A stretch of 9,358 nucleotides of DNA from Clostridiales bacterium UBA7573 (GCA_002477905.1 DLLB01000050.1:1-9358), one strand, 5' to 3'. Positions 1 to 6,869 are shown, counted from the stretch's first letter. Made by a program: numbers and translations. Notes: generated by a model not told the origin, from the sequence alone.

Positions 1-2
1 CC

Positions 3-521
3 GACATCCGCGCCGCCTATGAAGGCGACCCTGCGGCAAAATCCGAGGAAGAGATTCTGCTTGCCTACCCGGCATTTGAAGCCATCAGCATTTACCGGCT
101 GGCACACATCCTTTACACACTGGAAGTACCGCTGATTCCGCGGATGATGACCGAATATGCCCATAAAAATACCGGCGTGGATATCCACCCCGGCGCTACC
201 AACGGCCATTCCTTTTTCATCGATCACGCCACCGGCGTGGTGGTGGGCGAAACCTGCCGCATCGGCGACCACGTAAAACTCTACCAGGGCGTTACCCTGG
301 GGGCAAAGAGTTTTGAGCTAGACGACCAGGGCAACCCGGTCAAAGGCGTCAAACGGCACCCCGACATCGGCAACCATGTGGTGATTTACGCGGGCGCGAC
401 GATCCTCGGCGGCAACACCGTCATCGGCGATCACTGCGTCATCGGCGGCAATGTCTGGCTGATGCATTCCGTCCCTGCCGGAGAACGCGTGTATTATACC
501 AACGAAAGCAAGCAAAGCTGA
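3..521 (+). CDS. cysE: Serine O-acetyltransferase (EpsC/CysE type), 5'-truncated
   Basis: Makes O-acetyl-L-serine from L-serine and acetyl-CoA, the first committed step of cysteine synthesis in the cytoplasm. The gene enters from the left edge; 172 residues are visible and the reading frame is open from base 3, so the internal ATG at 144 is not the start. The visible part holds the end of the N-terminal helical domain (about residues 1-50) and then the left-handed beta-helix of hexapeptide repeats. Family motifs seen are DIHPGA (His62), FIDHATGVVVGE, LYQGVTLGA and KRHPDIG (His119); the two histidines match the catalytic pair known in serine acetyltransferases. The protein ends soon after the last coil, without the long C-terminal tail of the E. 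coli enzyme, as in Bacillota EpsC-like forms. It lies 76 nt before nadA and is probably co-transcribed. Family assignment is firm; the symbol epsC would serve equally. Confidence 0.93.
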   Translation, partial: DIRAAYEGDPAAKSEEEILLAYPAFEAISIYRLAHILYTLEVPLIPRMMTEYAHKNTGVDIHPGATNGHSFFIDHATGVVVGETCRIGDHVKLYQGVTLGAKSFELDDQGNPVKGVKRHPDIGNHVVIYAGATILGGNTVIGDHCVIGGNVWLMHSVPAGERVYYTNESKQS

Positions 522-561
522 CGCCCTTACCGTTCAAATAACTATAAATAAAAAGGAACAG

Positions 562-584
562 CGGCGCGGGCAGTTCCCGCGCCG
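562..584 (+). promoter_or_regulatory. GC-rich hairpin touching the nadA ribosome binding site
   Basis: A perfect 9-bp GC-rich stem (562-570 with 576-584) closes a 5-nt loop. It ends at the first G of the GGAAAGGA ribosome binding site of nadA (584-591). No T-tract follows, so it is unlikely to be a normal intrinsic terminator. It could modulate access to the site, protect or process the mRNA, or act with a bound factor. A TATAAA at 543-548 upstream has no convincing -35 partner, so I do not call a promoter. The structure is visible; the role is inferred. Confidence 0.5.
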
Positions 585-597
585 GAAAGGAATCGTT

Positions 598-1515
598 ATG
601 ACCATTTCCCAAATGCAGGAGGAGATCCTGCGCTTAAAAAAGGAGCGGGATTTCTGCATTCTCGCACACGCCTATCAGAGCCACGCCGTCTGGGAAGTCG
701 CGGATTATATCGGAGACTCTTTCGGACTGAGCGAACAGGCGGCGAAAGCCTCCCACCAGAATGTCCTGATGTGCGGCGTGCGTTTTATGGCAGAAACCGC
801 AAAGATCCTTTCTCCGGACAAGCATGTATTCCTCTCCCATCCGGACGCGGGCTGCCCGATGGCGGAACAAATGACCTTGGCGCGGCTGTGCCAGGAAAAA
901 GAGCGCCATCCCGACTACACCGTCGTCGCGTATATCAATACCACAGCAGCGCTCAAAACGCTGGCGGACGTATGTGTGACCTCCTCCTCCGCGGAGAAAA
1001 TCGTGCGCCGGATCCCAAACGACAAAATCCTGTTTATTCCCGATCCGAACCTCGGTCACTATGTGGCAAGTAAGGTGCCGGAAAAACAGTTTTTATTTGT
1101 GGACGGCGGCTGTCCCATCCACCAGTTTGCAACCGTCGCGCACATAGAGCGCGCGCGGAAAATGCATCCGGAAGCGGAAATCCTGGTGCATCCGGAATGT
1201 GCGCCGGAGGTCGTTGCTTTGGCGGATTTTGTCGGCAGCACGACCGGAATTATGGCATATGCGAAAAAAAGCGAAAAGAAAGCGTTCGTCATCGGGACGG
1301 AAAATTCCATTGTAGAGCATTTACAGATGGAATGTCCGGACAAACAATTTTATGCGCTGTCAAAGGAATGCGTCTGCAAAAATATGAAACTCACCACGCT
1401 TTCCGATGTCTATCACTGCCTGAAGGGCGAGGGCGGCGAAGAAATTTTCTTAGAGGAAGCTACCATGGACGCCGCCGGCAGATGCATTGACGAAATGCTC
1501 CGGCTGGGCGAATAA
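598..1515 (+). CDS. nadA: Quinolinate synthase NadA
   Basis: Condenses iminoaspartate with dihydroxyacetone phosphate to quinolinate, the [4Fe-4S]-dependent step of de novo NAD synthesis. The 305-residue length is normal for the compact NadA form. Three tandem pseudo-repeat domains are expected. Signature stretches seen are CGVRFMAETAKILSP (from Cys59), HPDAGCPMAE, INTTAALK, GGCPIHQ, HPEC, GTENS and CKNMKLTTL. Cys86, Cys172 and Cys260 match the positions of the three cluster ligands known in NadA (Cys258 is a less likely alternative for the third). The start at 598 has an AAAGGA site 6-7 nt upstream. No nadB or nadC is in the window, so the iminoaspartate source and the phosphoribosyltransferase must be elsewhere. 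A GC-rich hairpin sits against its ribosome binding site. Assignment is secure. Confidence 0.97.
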   Translation: MTISQMQEEILRLKKERDFCILAHAYQSHAVWEVADYIGDSFGLSEQAAKASHQNVLMCGVRFMAETAKILSPDKHVFLSHPDAGCPMAEQMTLARLCQEKERHPDYTVVAYINTTAALKTLADVCVTSSSAEKIVRRIPNDKILFIPDPNLGHYVASKVPEKQFLFVDGGCPIHQFATVAHIERARKMHPEAEILVHPECAPEVVALADFVGSTTGIMAYAKKSEKKAFVIGTENSIVEHLQMECPDKQFYALSKECVCKNMKLTTLSDVYHCLKGEGGEEIFLEEATMDAAGRCIDEMLRLGE

Positions 1516-1583
1516 GCCGTCGGGATTTGCAAGCGCCATCCAAAAAATGAAGAAAGGCGGACGCAGTTTGCGTTCCAAAGCAG

Positions 1584-1895
1584 ATGATACAACCTTTTTC
1601 TAAAAACACAGAAACGAGAGCACCGGCACAGGACGGCGCGGATTTGTCCGGACAGTCGGGAAACGCAGATTCCGCCATCCGCCCCGGTCGCTACCGCCAT
1701 TTCAAGGGCGGGGAATACCGGGTGCTTTGCATGGCAAAGCACAGCGAAACGGCAGAGCCGATGGTGGTCTATCAGGCACTGTACGGAGCCAGGGAAATCT
1801 GGGTGCGTCCGGCATCCATGTGGCGGGAGATCGTGAAAACGCCAAGCGGCGAGGTTTTACGGTTTACACCGGTGGAGCTTGCGGAAGAATCATGA
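1584..1895 (+). CDS. DUF1653 domain protein of unknown function
   Basis: Small soluble protein of 103 residues. Residues about 34-96 match the DUF1653 pattern: GRYRHFKGGEYRV, then AKHSET, VVYQALYG, IWVRPASMW and a closing RFTPVE. The first 32 residues are polar, low-complexity and outside the domain. An in-frame TGA at 1548 limits the start. The ATG at 1584 is the only in-frame ATG before the domain, but it lacks a well-placed ribosome binding site (the nearest, AAGAAAGG, is about 25 nt upstream), so the start is uncertain. The stop overlaps the mnmA start as ATGA (1892-1895), which implies co-transcription and likely coupled translation. The family has no established biochemical role that I can name. 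The position before two tRNA thiolase genes suggests, but does not show, a link to tRNA modification or sulfur transfer. Confidence 0.87.
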   Translation: MIQPFSKNTETRAPAQDGADLSGQSGNADSAIRPGRYRHFKGGEYRVLCMAKHSETAEPMVVYQALYGAREIWVRPASMWREIVKTPSGEVLRFTPVELAEES

Positions 1896-2983
1896 GACAT
1901 ACGATGATTGCCATGAGCGGCGGCGTGGATTCCAGCGTCGCCGCCTTACTTAGAAAAGAAGCGCAAGATGTCTGCGTAGGCGCGACCATGCGCCTGCGCA
2001 GTACGCCGCGCCTTTCCCTTTGCACGGAAAATTCCTGCGGGGGGGAACAGGATATTGCGGATGCAAAAGCCGTTTGTGAACGGTTGAGCATTCCCCACAC
2101 CGTATATGACTTTTCCGACCGCTTTGAAGCGGCGGTCGTCGCACCGTTTGTCCAGACTTATTTACGCGGGCAAACGCCGAATCCCTGTGTGAACTGTAAC
2201 CGCAGTCTGAAATTCTCCGCGCTGTTTGAAGAAATGCAAAAAGCCGGTTGCGACACCCTTGCCACCGGACATTACGCGCGGGTGGAATATGACGCCGCGC
2301 GCGGACGGTATTTACTGAAACGCGCCATAGACGAATCCAAGGATCAGAGTTATGTTTTATACATGCTCACGCAGGAACAGCTTTCTCATCTGCTCCTGCC
2401 GCTGGGCACCTATACAAAGCCGCAGATCCGTGCGCTTGCGGAAAACGCCGGATTTGCGACCGCAAACAAACAGGATAGCCAGGACATCTGTTTCATTCCG
2501 GACGGCGACTACGCCGCTTTCATCCGGCGTTATACCGGTCACGACTGCCCTGCCGGCGCGTTTGTCGGAGAAACCGGAGAGCGGCTCGGCACCCATAAAG
2601 GCATCATCCACTACACCATCGGACAGCACAAAGGACTGGGGCTTGTCACGCCGGAACCGTTGTATGTGCTGCGGCTTTGTCCGGAAGAAAACACCGTGGT
2701 GTTAGGCAAAAGCGAATCGTTGTTTACGCGTACCGTGCTTGCCCAAGACGTCAATCTGATCGCATGTACGTCCTTAAAGGAAAAACGGCGCGTCCAAGCC
2801 AAAATCCGTTATCGGCAGGCGGCGCAGGACGCGGACGCATGGCAGGACGATGCAGGCATATTACATGTGTGTTTTGAGGAACCGCAACGCGCCGCAACGC
2901 CCGGTCAAGCCGTGGTGCTCTATGAAGAAGATACCGTACTCGGCGGCGGTACAATCTGCGCGTCCGAAAAGGAGTCAGAATGA
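1892..2983 (+). CDS. mnmA: tRNA-specific 2-thiouridylase MnmA
   Basis: Installs the 2-thio group on wobble uridine 34 of Lys, Glu and Gln tRNAs, using ATP and persulfide sulfur from a cysteine desulfurase. The protein is 363 residues, typical for the family. Motifs in order are the PP-loop SGGVDSS (residues 9-15), the TPNPCVNCN segment with Cys99, GHYARV, the ESKDQSYVLYMLT stretch, and QDSQDICFIPDGDY with Cys200. Cys99 and Cys200 match the catalytic pair that carries and transfers sulfur; the C-terminal beta-barrel follows. I chose the ATG at 1892, which forms an ATGA overlap with the DUF1653 stop and places the PP-loop near the N-terminus as in the family. The frame is open further upstream to an ATG at 1727, but that part overlaps DUF1653 coding sequence. 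Its own stop overlaps the next start in the same ATGA way. Confidence 0.96.
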   Translation: MRHTMIAMSGGVDSSVAALLRKEAQDVCVGATMRLRSTPRLSLCTENSCGGEQDIADAKAVCERLSIPHTVYDFSDRFEAAVVAPFVQTYLRGQTPNPCVNCNRSLKFSALFEEMQKAGCDTLATGHYARVEYDAARGRYLLKRAIDESKDQSYVLYMLTQEQLSHLLLPLGTYTKPQIRALAENAGFATANKQDSQDICFIPDGDYAAFIRRYTGHDCPAGAFVGETGERLGTHKGIIHYTIGQHKGLGLVTPEPLYVLRLCPEENTVVLGKSESLFTRTVLAQDVNLIACTSLKEKRRVQAKIRYRQAAQDADAWQDDAGILHVCFEEPQRAATPGQAVVLYEEDTVLGGGTICASEKESE

Positions 2984-3867
2984 GCAGAACTTTCGAAATG
3001 CCGGTCGCCATTGCGCGAAGCATCTTAAAAAAATACCGCAAACAGATCTTCACGCCGTTCATTACCGCGGTCAAGCGGTATGCTTTGTTAGCACCCGGAG
3101 ATAAAGTCGCCGTCTGTATTTCCGGCGGCAAGGATTCCATGCTGATGGCGGTGCTGATGAAAGAATTACAGAAGATCAGCGATTTTCCGTTTGATCTGGT
3201 CTATCTTGTGATGGATCCGGGGTATCGTCCGGAAAATCGGGCGCAGATCGCGGAAAACGGCAAAAAGCTGGGACTGCCGCTCACATTCTTTGAAACGGAT
3301 ATTTTCTCCGTCGCAGATCAGACGGAAAAAAATCCGTGCTATCTATGTGCGCGGATGCGGCGGGGGTTTCTGTATGCCAAGGCAAAAGAACTGGGATGCA
3401 ACAAAATTGCATTGGGGCATCATCGCAACGACGTGATCGAGACTACGGTCATGGCGATGTTTTACGGAGCACAGTTACAGGCAATGCCGCCGCGCCTGCG
3501 CAGTACCAATTTTCCGGGGATGGAATTGATCCGCCCGCTCTATTGCATTCGGGAGGACGATATTCTCGCGTGGAAACGGTACAATCAACTGGAATTTCTG
3601 CAATGCGCCTGCCGTCTGACCGAGCAAGCCGCGCAGGATACCGGCGTCTCCAAACGCAAAGAGGTCAAGGAGCTGATCCGCACCCTCTCGCGGGACAACC
3701 CAAATCTGGAAAACAACATTTTCAACAGCATCCACAACGTATGTCTGGATACCTTTGTTTCCTACAAGCAAAACGGAGTATTTCATCCGTTCACCGAACG
3801 TTTTGCAAAGGAAATCGGACAAACGCCAAGCGAATCGCAGACAGAAACGATTGGAAAAGCCGAATAA
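2980..3867 (+). CDS. ttcA: TtcA-family PP-loop tRNA thiolase
   Basis: ATP-dependent tRNA sulfurtransferase of the TtcA family, 295 residues. TtcA adds a 2-thio group to cytidine 32 in some tRNAs and uses a [4Fe-4S] cluster. Seen here: PP-loop ISGGKDSM (SGGKDS at 48-53), a CxxC pair in NPCYLCARMRRG (Cys120, Cys123), ALGHHRNDVIETT (from about 144) and a later cysteine pair in FLQCACRLTE (Cys209, Cys211). The CxxC pair matches two cluster ligands of E. coli TtcA, and one of Cys209/Cys211 is the likely third. The start at 2980 forms ATGA with the mnmA stop and follows an AAAAGGAG site (2967-2974) at about 5 nt. The family call is strong. The exact tRNA position is less certain, since Bacillota members differ from the proteobacterial enzyme. 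Transcription ends at the strong terminator downstream. Confidence 0.88.
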   Translation: MSRTFEMPVAIARSILKKYRKQIFTPFITAVKRYALLAPGDKVAVCISGGKDSMLMAVLMKELQKISDFPFDLVYLVMDPGYRPENRAQIAENGKKLGLPLTFFETDIFSVADQTEKNPCYLCARMRRGFLYAKAKELGCNKIALGHHRNDVIETTVMAMFYGAQLQAMPPRLRSTNFPGMELIRPLYCIREDDILAWKRYNQLEFLQCACRLTEQAAQDTGVSKRKEVKELIRTLSRDNPNLENNIFNSIHNVCLDTFVSYKQNGVFHPFTERFAKEIGQTPSESQTETIGKAE

Positions 3868-3884
3868 AAGAAAGCACGATTTCC

Positions 3885-3927
3885 GGTGGGTTCCAAAGAG
3901 CTTTTTCTTTGGAACCCGCCTTTTCTA
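3885..3927 (+). terminator. Intrinsic terminator of the cysE-ttcA run
   Basis: A 15-bp stem (3885-3899 with 3906-3920, one G-T pair) and a 6-nt loop are followed at once by TTTTCT. It lies 18 nt after the ttcA stop. It ends the five-gene + strand run and separates it from the next gene, whose promoter begins one base after the terminator tail. Confidence 0.93.
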
Positions 3928-3956
3928 TTGACATAATAACATATTTGTGTTATAGT
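3928..3956 (+). promoter_or_regulatory. Promoter of the SHOCT membrane gene
   Basis: A consensus -35 TTGACA (3928-3933) and -10 TATAGT (3951-3956) are separated by exactly 17 bp, a sigma-A/sigma-70 pattern. Transcription would begin near 3963, leaving a leader of about 59 nt before the ATG at 4022. This rules out the in-frame GTG at 3971 as a likely start, because it would sit about 8 nt from the mRNA end with no ribosome binding site. Confidence 0.85.
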
Positions 3957-3972
3957 AAATTTGTGTTATAGT
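3936..3972 (+). repeat. Tandem 14-bp repeat / paired palindromes, candidate operator
   Basis: ATTTGTGTTATAGT occurs twice, at 3943-3956 and 3959-3972, with a 16-bp period. Each copy forms the right part of an 18-bp dyad: 3936-3953 is ATAACA-N6-TGTTAT (perfect arms) and 3952-3969 is ATAGTA-N6-TGTTAT (degenerate left arm). The first covers the spacer and part of the -10 box; the second covers the likely transcription start. This is the layout of a repressor operator. No regulator gene is in the window. The repeat is seen directly; the role is inferred. Confidence 0.6.
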
Positions 3973-4021
3973 GAAAATGAATCTCCCTGACAATCATGAA
4001 AAATCAACAAGAGGAATGATT

Positions 4022-4735
4022 ATGGAAACAACAACCACAAAAAAGAACCGATCCATAAAATACGGCGCGGCAATCAAATCATGCACGATTATTTCGCTGA
4101 TCTTGACGGCGTTGGAAATTTGGACAGCATTCAGTTCTTTCAGAATGAATAATGCAGGTTATGAGTACATGCCGTTTCTGTTCATATCCCTGATCACAAT
4201 GTCCCTGTCCCTGATAGCGATGTTCCTGTTTGTTTTATACATCTTTCTATTCTACAAAAGGCAAAAAGCAACCGTCCTCTTGCTCATTCTCTTTGGAGCT
4301 TTGGCACTCAAAGACATGGGGACAGCGATTATGCGCTTCCTTAACGGGGATTTTACGGGATTCGCTGTTTCTTTGGCACTTTTTGCCTGTCTGTTGCCTG
4401 CATGGTTCTCCATTTTAAAAGGAACGCGCCAAAAGCTATGCATTTCCATTGCAATGATTGTGTATTTCCTTTTATCCTTCTCTTATGATCTGCTGAACAT
4501 CGTATTTTTTATTTTACGCTTAAATTCCGGTTTTACGACATCCTGTTTGGAAACCTGTCTGTTTTGCATTGCGTTGTTCTTATTTGCGCTGAAAAATCCC
4601 ATTCCACCTGTCGTTTTTTCTTCCAAAGATTCCGCACAGTCGCTGAAACTCTTACAATACCAGCTGGATTGCGGCATCCTTACCGAAGAAGAATATCAAA
4701 CGCAGAGCGCAAAAATTTTAGACAACCTCCCCTAA
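4022..4735 (+). CDS. Six-segment membrane protein with C-terminal SHOCT-like motif
   Basis: Integral membrane protein of 237 residues that I do not recognise as any named protein. Hydrophobic segments lie at about residues 17-38, 50-78, 82-97, 112-132, 138-165 and 174-191, with Lys/Arg-rich turns between several of them. A short soluble tail follows, and residues 207-236 (LKLLQYQLDCGILTEEEYQ and on) fit the SHOCT pattern of a short helical pair with the G-I-L/I-T-E-E-E core, a motif often found at the ends of otherwise unrelated membrane or stress proteins. I start at ATG 4022 because AGAGGA (4010-4015) lies 6 nt upstream; an in-frame ATG at 4016 overlaps that site and a GTG at 3971 lacks one. 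It stands alone with its own promoter, candidate operator and terminator. Its base composition looks clearly more AT-rich than the genes on both sides, hinting at a different history. Confidence 0.8.
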   Translation: METTTTKKNRSIKYGAAIKSCTIISLILTALEIWTAFSSFRMNNAGYEYMPFLFISLITMSLSLIAMFLFVLYIFLFYKRQKATVLLLILFGALALKDMGTAIMRFLNGDFTGFAVSLALFACLLPAWFSILKGTRQKLCISIAMIVYFLLSFSYDLLNIVFFILRLNSGFTTSCLETCLFCIALFLFALKNPIPPVVFSSKDSAQSLKLLQYQLDCGILTEEEYQTQSAKILDNLP

Positions 4736-4750
4736 CCATTACAAAAACGC

Positions 4751-4778
4751 AAGGGACGCCTTCCAAAAGGCGTCCCTT
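4751..4778. terminator. Bidirectional terminator between convergent genes
   Basis: A perfect 12-bp stem (4751-4762 with 4767-4778) closes a CCAA loop. On the + strand it is followed by a moderate T-rich tail (ATCGTTTTC); on the - strand it is followed by GCGTTTTTGT. It lies 15 nt after the membrane gene and 25 nt after the dapL stop, so it can serve both convergent transcripts. Confidence 0.88.
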
Positions 4779-4803
4779 ATCGTTTTCAAACGGGTTCGCA
4801 AGG

Positions 4804-5988
4804 TCATCCGAAATACAAACGCACCCGCTCTGCCGCCTCTGCCACACTTTTTGCGGAAGCAAACGCGCTCAGTCGGAAATACCCTTCTCCCGCACGTCCG
4901 AACCCCGCGCCGGGCGTTCCGACGATCTGCAATTTTTCCAGCAGAAGATCGAAAAAGTCCCAGGAAGGCATGTCATGCGGGCAACGGAACCACAGATACG
5001 GTGCGCAGACGCCGCCGGTATACGAAAGCCCGTACTGTTTCAGGACAGCGGCGATGGCTTGCGCATTCTGCCGATAATACGCAAGATCTGCGCGGCACTG
5101 CGCCATGCCGTCTTTAGAAAGTGCCGCTTCCGCGGCACGCTGAACCACATACGGTACCCCGTTGTATCTGGTTGCCTGCCGACGTTTCCAAAGACGGGAT
5201 AGGGGCATCCCCTGCACGGTCAGTTCCGCAGGGATCACGGTATATCCGCAGCGCAAACCGGTAAATCCGGCGGATTTGGAGAAAGAATTCACCTCCAACG
5301 CGCAAGTCCGTGCATGCGGGATCTCAAAGATACTGTGCGGGAAATCCCCCGTCAGAAACGCGGCGTATGCCGCGTCAAAGATAAGCAGGGAGCCGGTACG
5401 ACCGGCATAGTCCACCCAAATTTGCAGACGCTTCCGGTCATAGACCGCGCCGGTCGGATTGTTCGGGGAGCAAAGGTAAATCAGGGCGGGCGTCGGCAAA
5501 GAATCATCCGGCAGGGGAAGAAAGGCATTTTCTGCGGTTGCAGGCAGGCTGTACACGGTTCTGCCGCACAGGCGGTTTACGTCCGCGTACACCGGATACA
5601 CCGGATCCTGCACCTGCACCGGTACACGGGCAAACAGCTCCGTCAGATTGCCGAGGTCGCTTTTCGCGCCATCGCTGACGAACACTTCCTCTGCCGAGAC
5701 AGTCACACCATAAGCGGCATAGGAAGCGGCAATGGCGTTTCGCAGAAAATCATAGCCGCACTCCGGTGCATATCCGCGAAAGGTGTCTGCATCTGCCTGT
5801 TCCTCCGTCGCTTGATGCAGAGCGGCAATCACCGCCGGTGCAAGCGGGCGGGTGACATCCCCGATGCCCAGCCGCAGGATCTGCGCCGCGGGATGCGCCA
5901 GCCGATAGCGCTCCACCCGCGCGGCAACTTCGGAAAACAGATATTGCTCCGGCAAATCTAAAAAACAGGAATTGACCGGAAGATTCAT
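4804..5988 (-). CDS. dapL: LL-diaminopimelate aminotransferase DapL
   Basis: PLP enzyme that converts tetrahydrodipicolinate plus glutamate directly to LL-diaminopimelate, bypassing the succinylase/acetylase steps. It is 394 residues, close to the usual 400-410. Fold-type I aminotransferase motifs in order: LRLGIGDVTRPL (38-49), FRGYAPECGYDFLR, VSDGAKSDLGN (104-114), DPVYPVYADVNRL, YLCSPNNPTGAVYD (171-184), IFDAAYAAF (203-211) and NSFSKSAGFTGLRCGYTV, where Lys238 should form the Schiff base. These are specific to DapL rather than general aspartate aminotransferases. The ATG overlaps the dapF stop as ATGA and follows AAAGGAGG at 7 nt. It is the last gene of the operon and turns the DapB product into the DapF substrate, so all enzymes from aspartate semialdehyde to meso-DAP are covered here. 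Confidence 0.95.
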   Translation of the reverse strand: MNLPVNSCFLDLPEQYLFSEVAARVERYRLAHPAAQILRLGIGDVTRPLAPAVIAALHQATEEQADADTFRGYAPECGYDFLRNAIAASYAAYGVTVSAEEVFVSDGAKSDLGNLTELFARVPVQVQDPVYPVYADVNRLCGRTVYSLPATAENAFLPLPDDSLPTPALIYLCSPNNPTGAVYDRKRLQIWVDYAGRTGSLLIFDAAYAAFLTGDFPHSIFEIPHARTCALEVNSFSKSAGFTGLRCGYTVIPAELTVQGMPLSRLWKRRQATRYNGVPYVVQRAAEAALSKDGMAQCRADLAYYRQNAQAIAAVLKQYGLSYTGGVCAPYLWFRCPHDMPSWDFFDLLLEKLQIVGTPGAGFGRAGEGYFRLSAFASAKSVAEAAERVRLYFG

Positions 5989-6869
5989 ACCACTTCCTCC
6001 TTTCCTTCCGCCGGGACTTCGCAGACGCCTTCATAAACCGTAACCGCTTCCCCGCACAACGTCAATCCGAAATCCCGCCGCACCGTGACCGTCACATCTC
6101 CCCCCGGCATTTCTACCGTCACCGGTGTTTCAAAGGGACAATAGCCATAAGCAACCGAAGCCGCCGTCACGGCGCAAGCGCCTGTGCCGCAGGCATAAGT
6201 TTCTCCGCTTCCCCGCTCCCACACCCGCATGGTGAGGCGCGTCGGGGAAATCACCCGCACAAATTCCGCATTCACGCGGTCCGGGAAAGCCGGATGTGTT
6301 TCAATCTCTCGTCCAAGCACCGCAAGATCCATCTCCGCCGGCGCATCGGCGTAGACCACCGCATGGGGATTTCCGACCGACACCGGCGTGACGCGTATCG
6401 GCTGTGTTCCGCAGGATAACCACACCCCCGGCTGGGCGGCATCCGAAAAATCCGGTGCGGAAAGCGTTGTAGGAAGCGCCTTTGGCGTAAACACCGCTTT
6501 TCCCATCTCCACCGCAACACTGCGCACCGTTTCCCCCGCAAACTGCAAGGTCAGTCGTTTGATTCCGCTGTTTGTCTCCACCGTCAGCGCCGCGGTATGT
6601 ACGAAATGGTGCTCGTACAGATACTTCCCCACGCACCGGATGGCGTTTCCGCACATTTCTCCCTCACTGCCGTCCCGATTGAACATCCGCATCCGCGCAT
6701 CGGCACAGTCGCTGGGGCAGATCACAACCAGTCCGTCTGCGCCGACCGCAGTGTGCCGCGGGGAAAGCAGGCGTGCAAGATAAGCCGGATCTTTCGGCTG
6801 CGTATGCATCCCATCCAAAAACAGATAGTCGTTTCCCGCGCCGTGCATTTTGGTAAAAGCGATCTTCAT
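5985..6869 (-). CDS. dapF: Diaminopimelate epimerase DapF
   Basis: PLP-independent epimerase that turns LL-diaminopimelate into the meso form used for peptidoglycan and as the lysine precursor. It is 294 residues, within the family range. The two catalytic cysteines are in the expected contexts: Cys73 in GSEGEMCGNAIRC and Cys227 in YACGTGACA. Also seen are the opening MHGAGNDYLFLD (8-19), VSVGNPHAV (163-171) and WERGSGET (217-224). The ATG overlaps the dapB stop as ATGA (6869-6866), and the dapL start overlaps its stop the same way. The same frame stays open for about 286 codons upstream, but that stretch is an arginine- and glycine-rich shadow of dapB. Position between dapB and dapL fits the pathway. 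Assignment is firm. Confidence 0.96.
   Translation of the reverse strand: MKIAFTKMHGAGNDYLFLDGMHTQPKDPAYLARLLSPRHTAVGADGLVVICPSDCADARMRMFNRDGSEGEMCGNAIRCVGKYLYEHHFVHTAALTVETNSGIKRLTLQFAGETVRSVAVEMGKAVFTPKALPTTLSAPDFSDAAQPGVWLSCGTQPIRVTPVSVGNPHAVVYADAPAEMDLAVLGREIETHPAFPDRVNAEFVRVISPTRLTMRVWERGSGETYACGTGACAVTAASVAYGYCPFETPVTVEMPGGDVTVTVRRDFGLTLCGEAVTVYEGVCEVPAEGKEEVV

Noticed and set aside
1547..1603. An 18-codon possible leader peptide before the DUF1653 gene
   Set aside because: No ribosome binding site and no repeated regulatory codons; likely chance.
1727..1891. Upstream in-frame extension of mnmA from an ATG at 1727
   Set aside because: It overlaps the DUF1653 domain in another frame and would add 55 residues before the PP-loop, unlike any MnmA; the ATGA junction at 1892 is a better start.
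3971..4021. GTG start at 3971 for the membrane protein
   Set aside because: It lies about 8 nt after the predicted transcription start and has no ribosome binding site; AGAGGA before 4022 is well placed.
4564..5202. A 212-codon + strand open frame across the convergent terminator
   Set aside because: It spans the end of the membrane gene, the terminator hairpin and the 3' end of dapL, with no motif or start signal.
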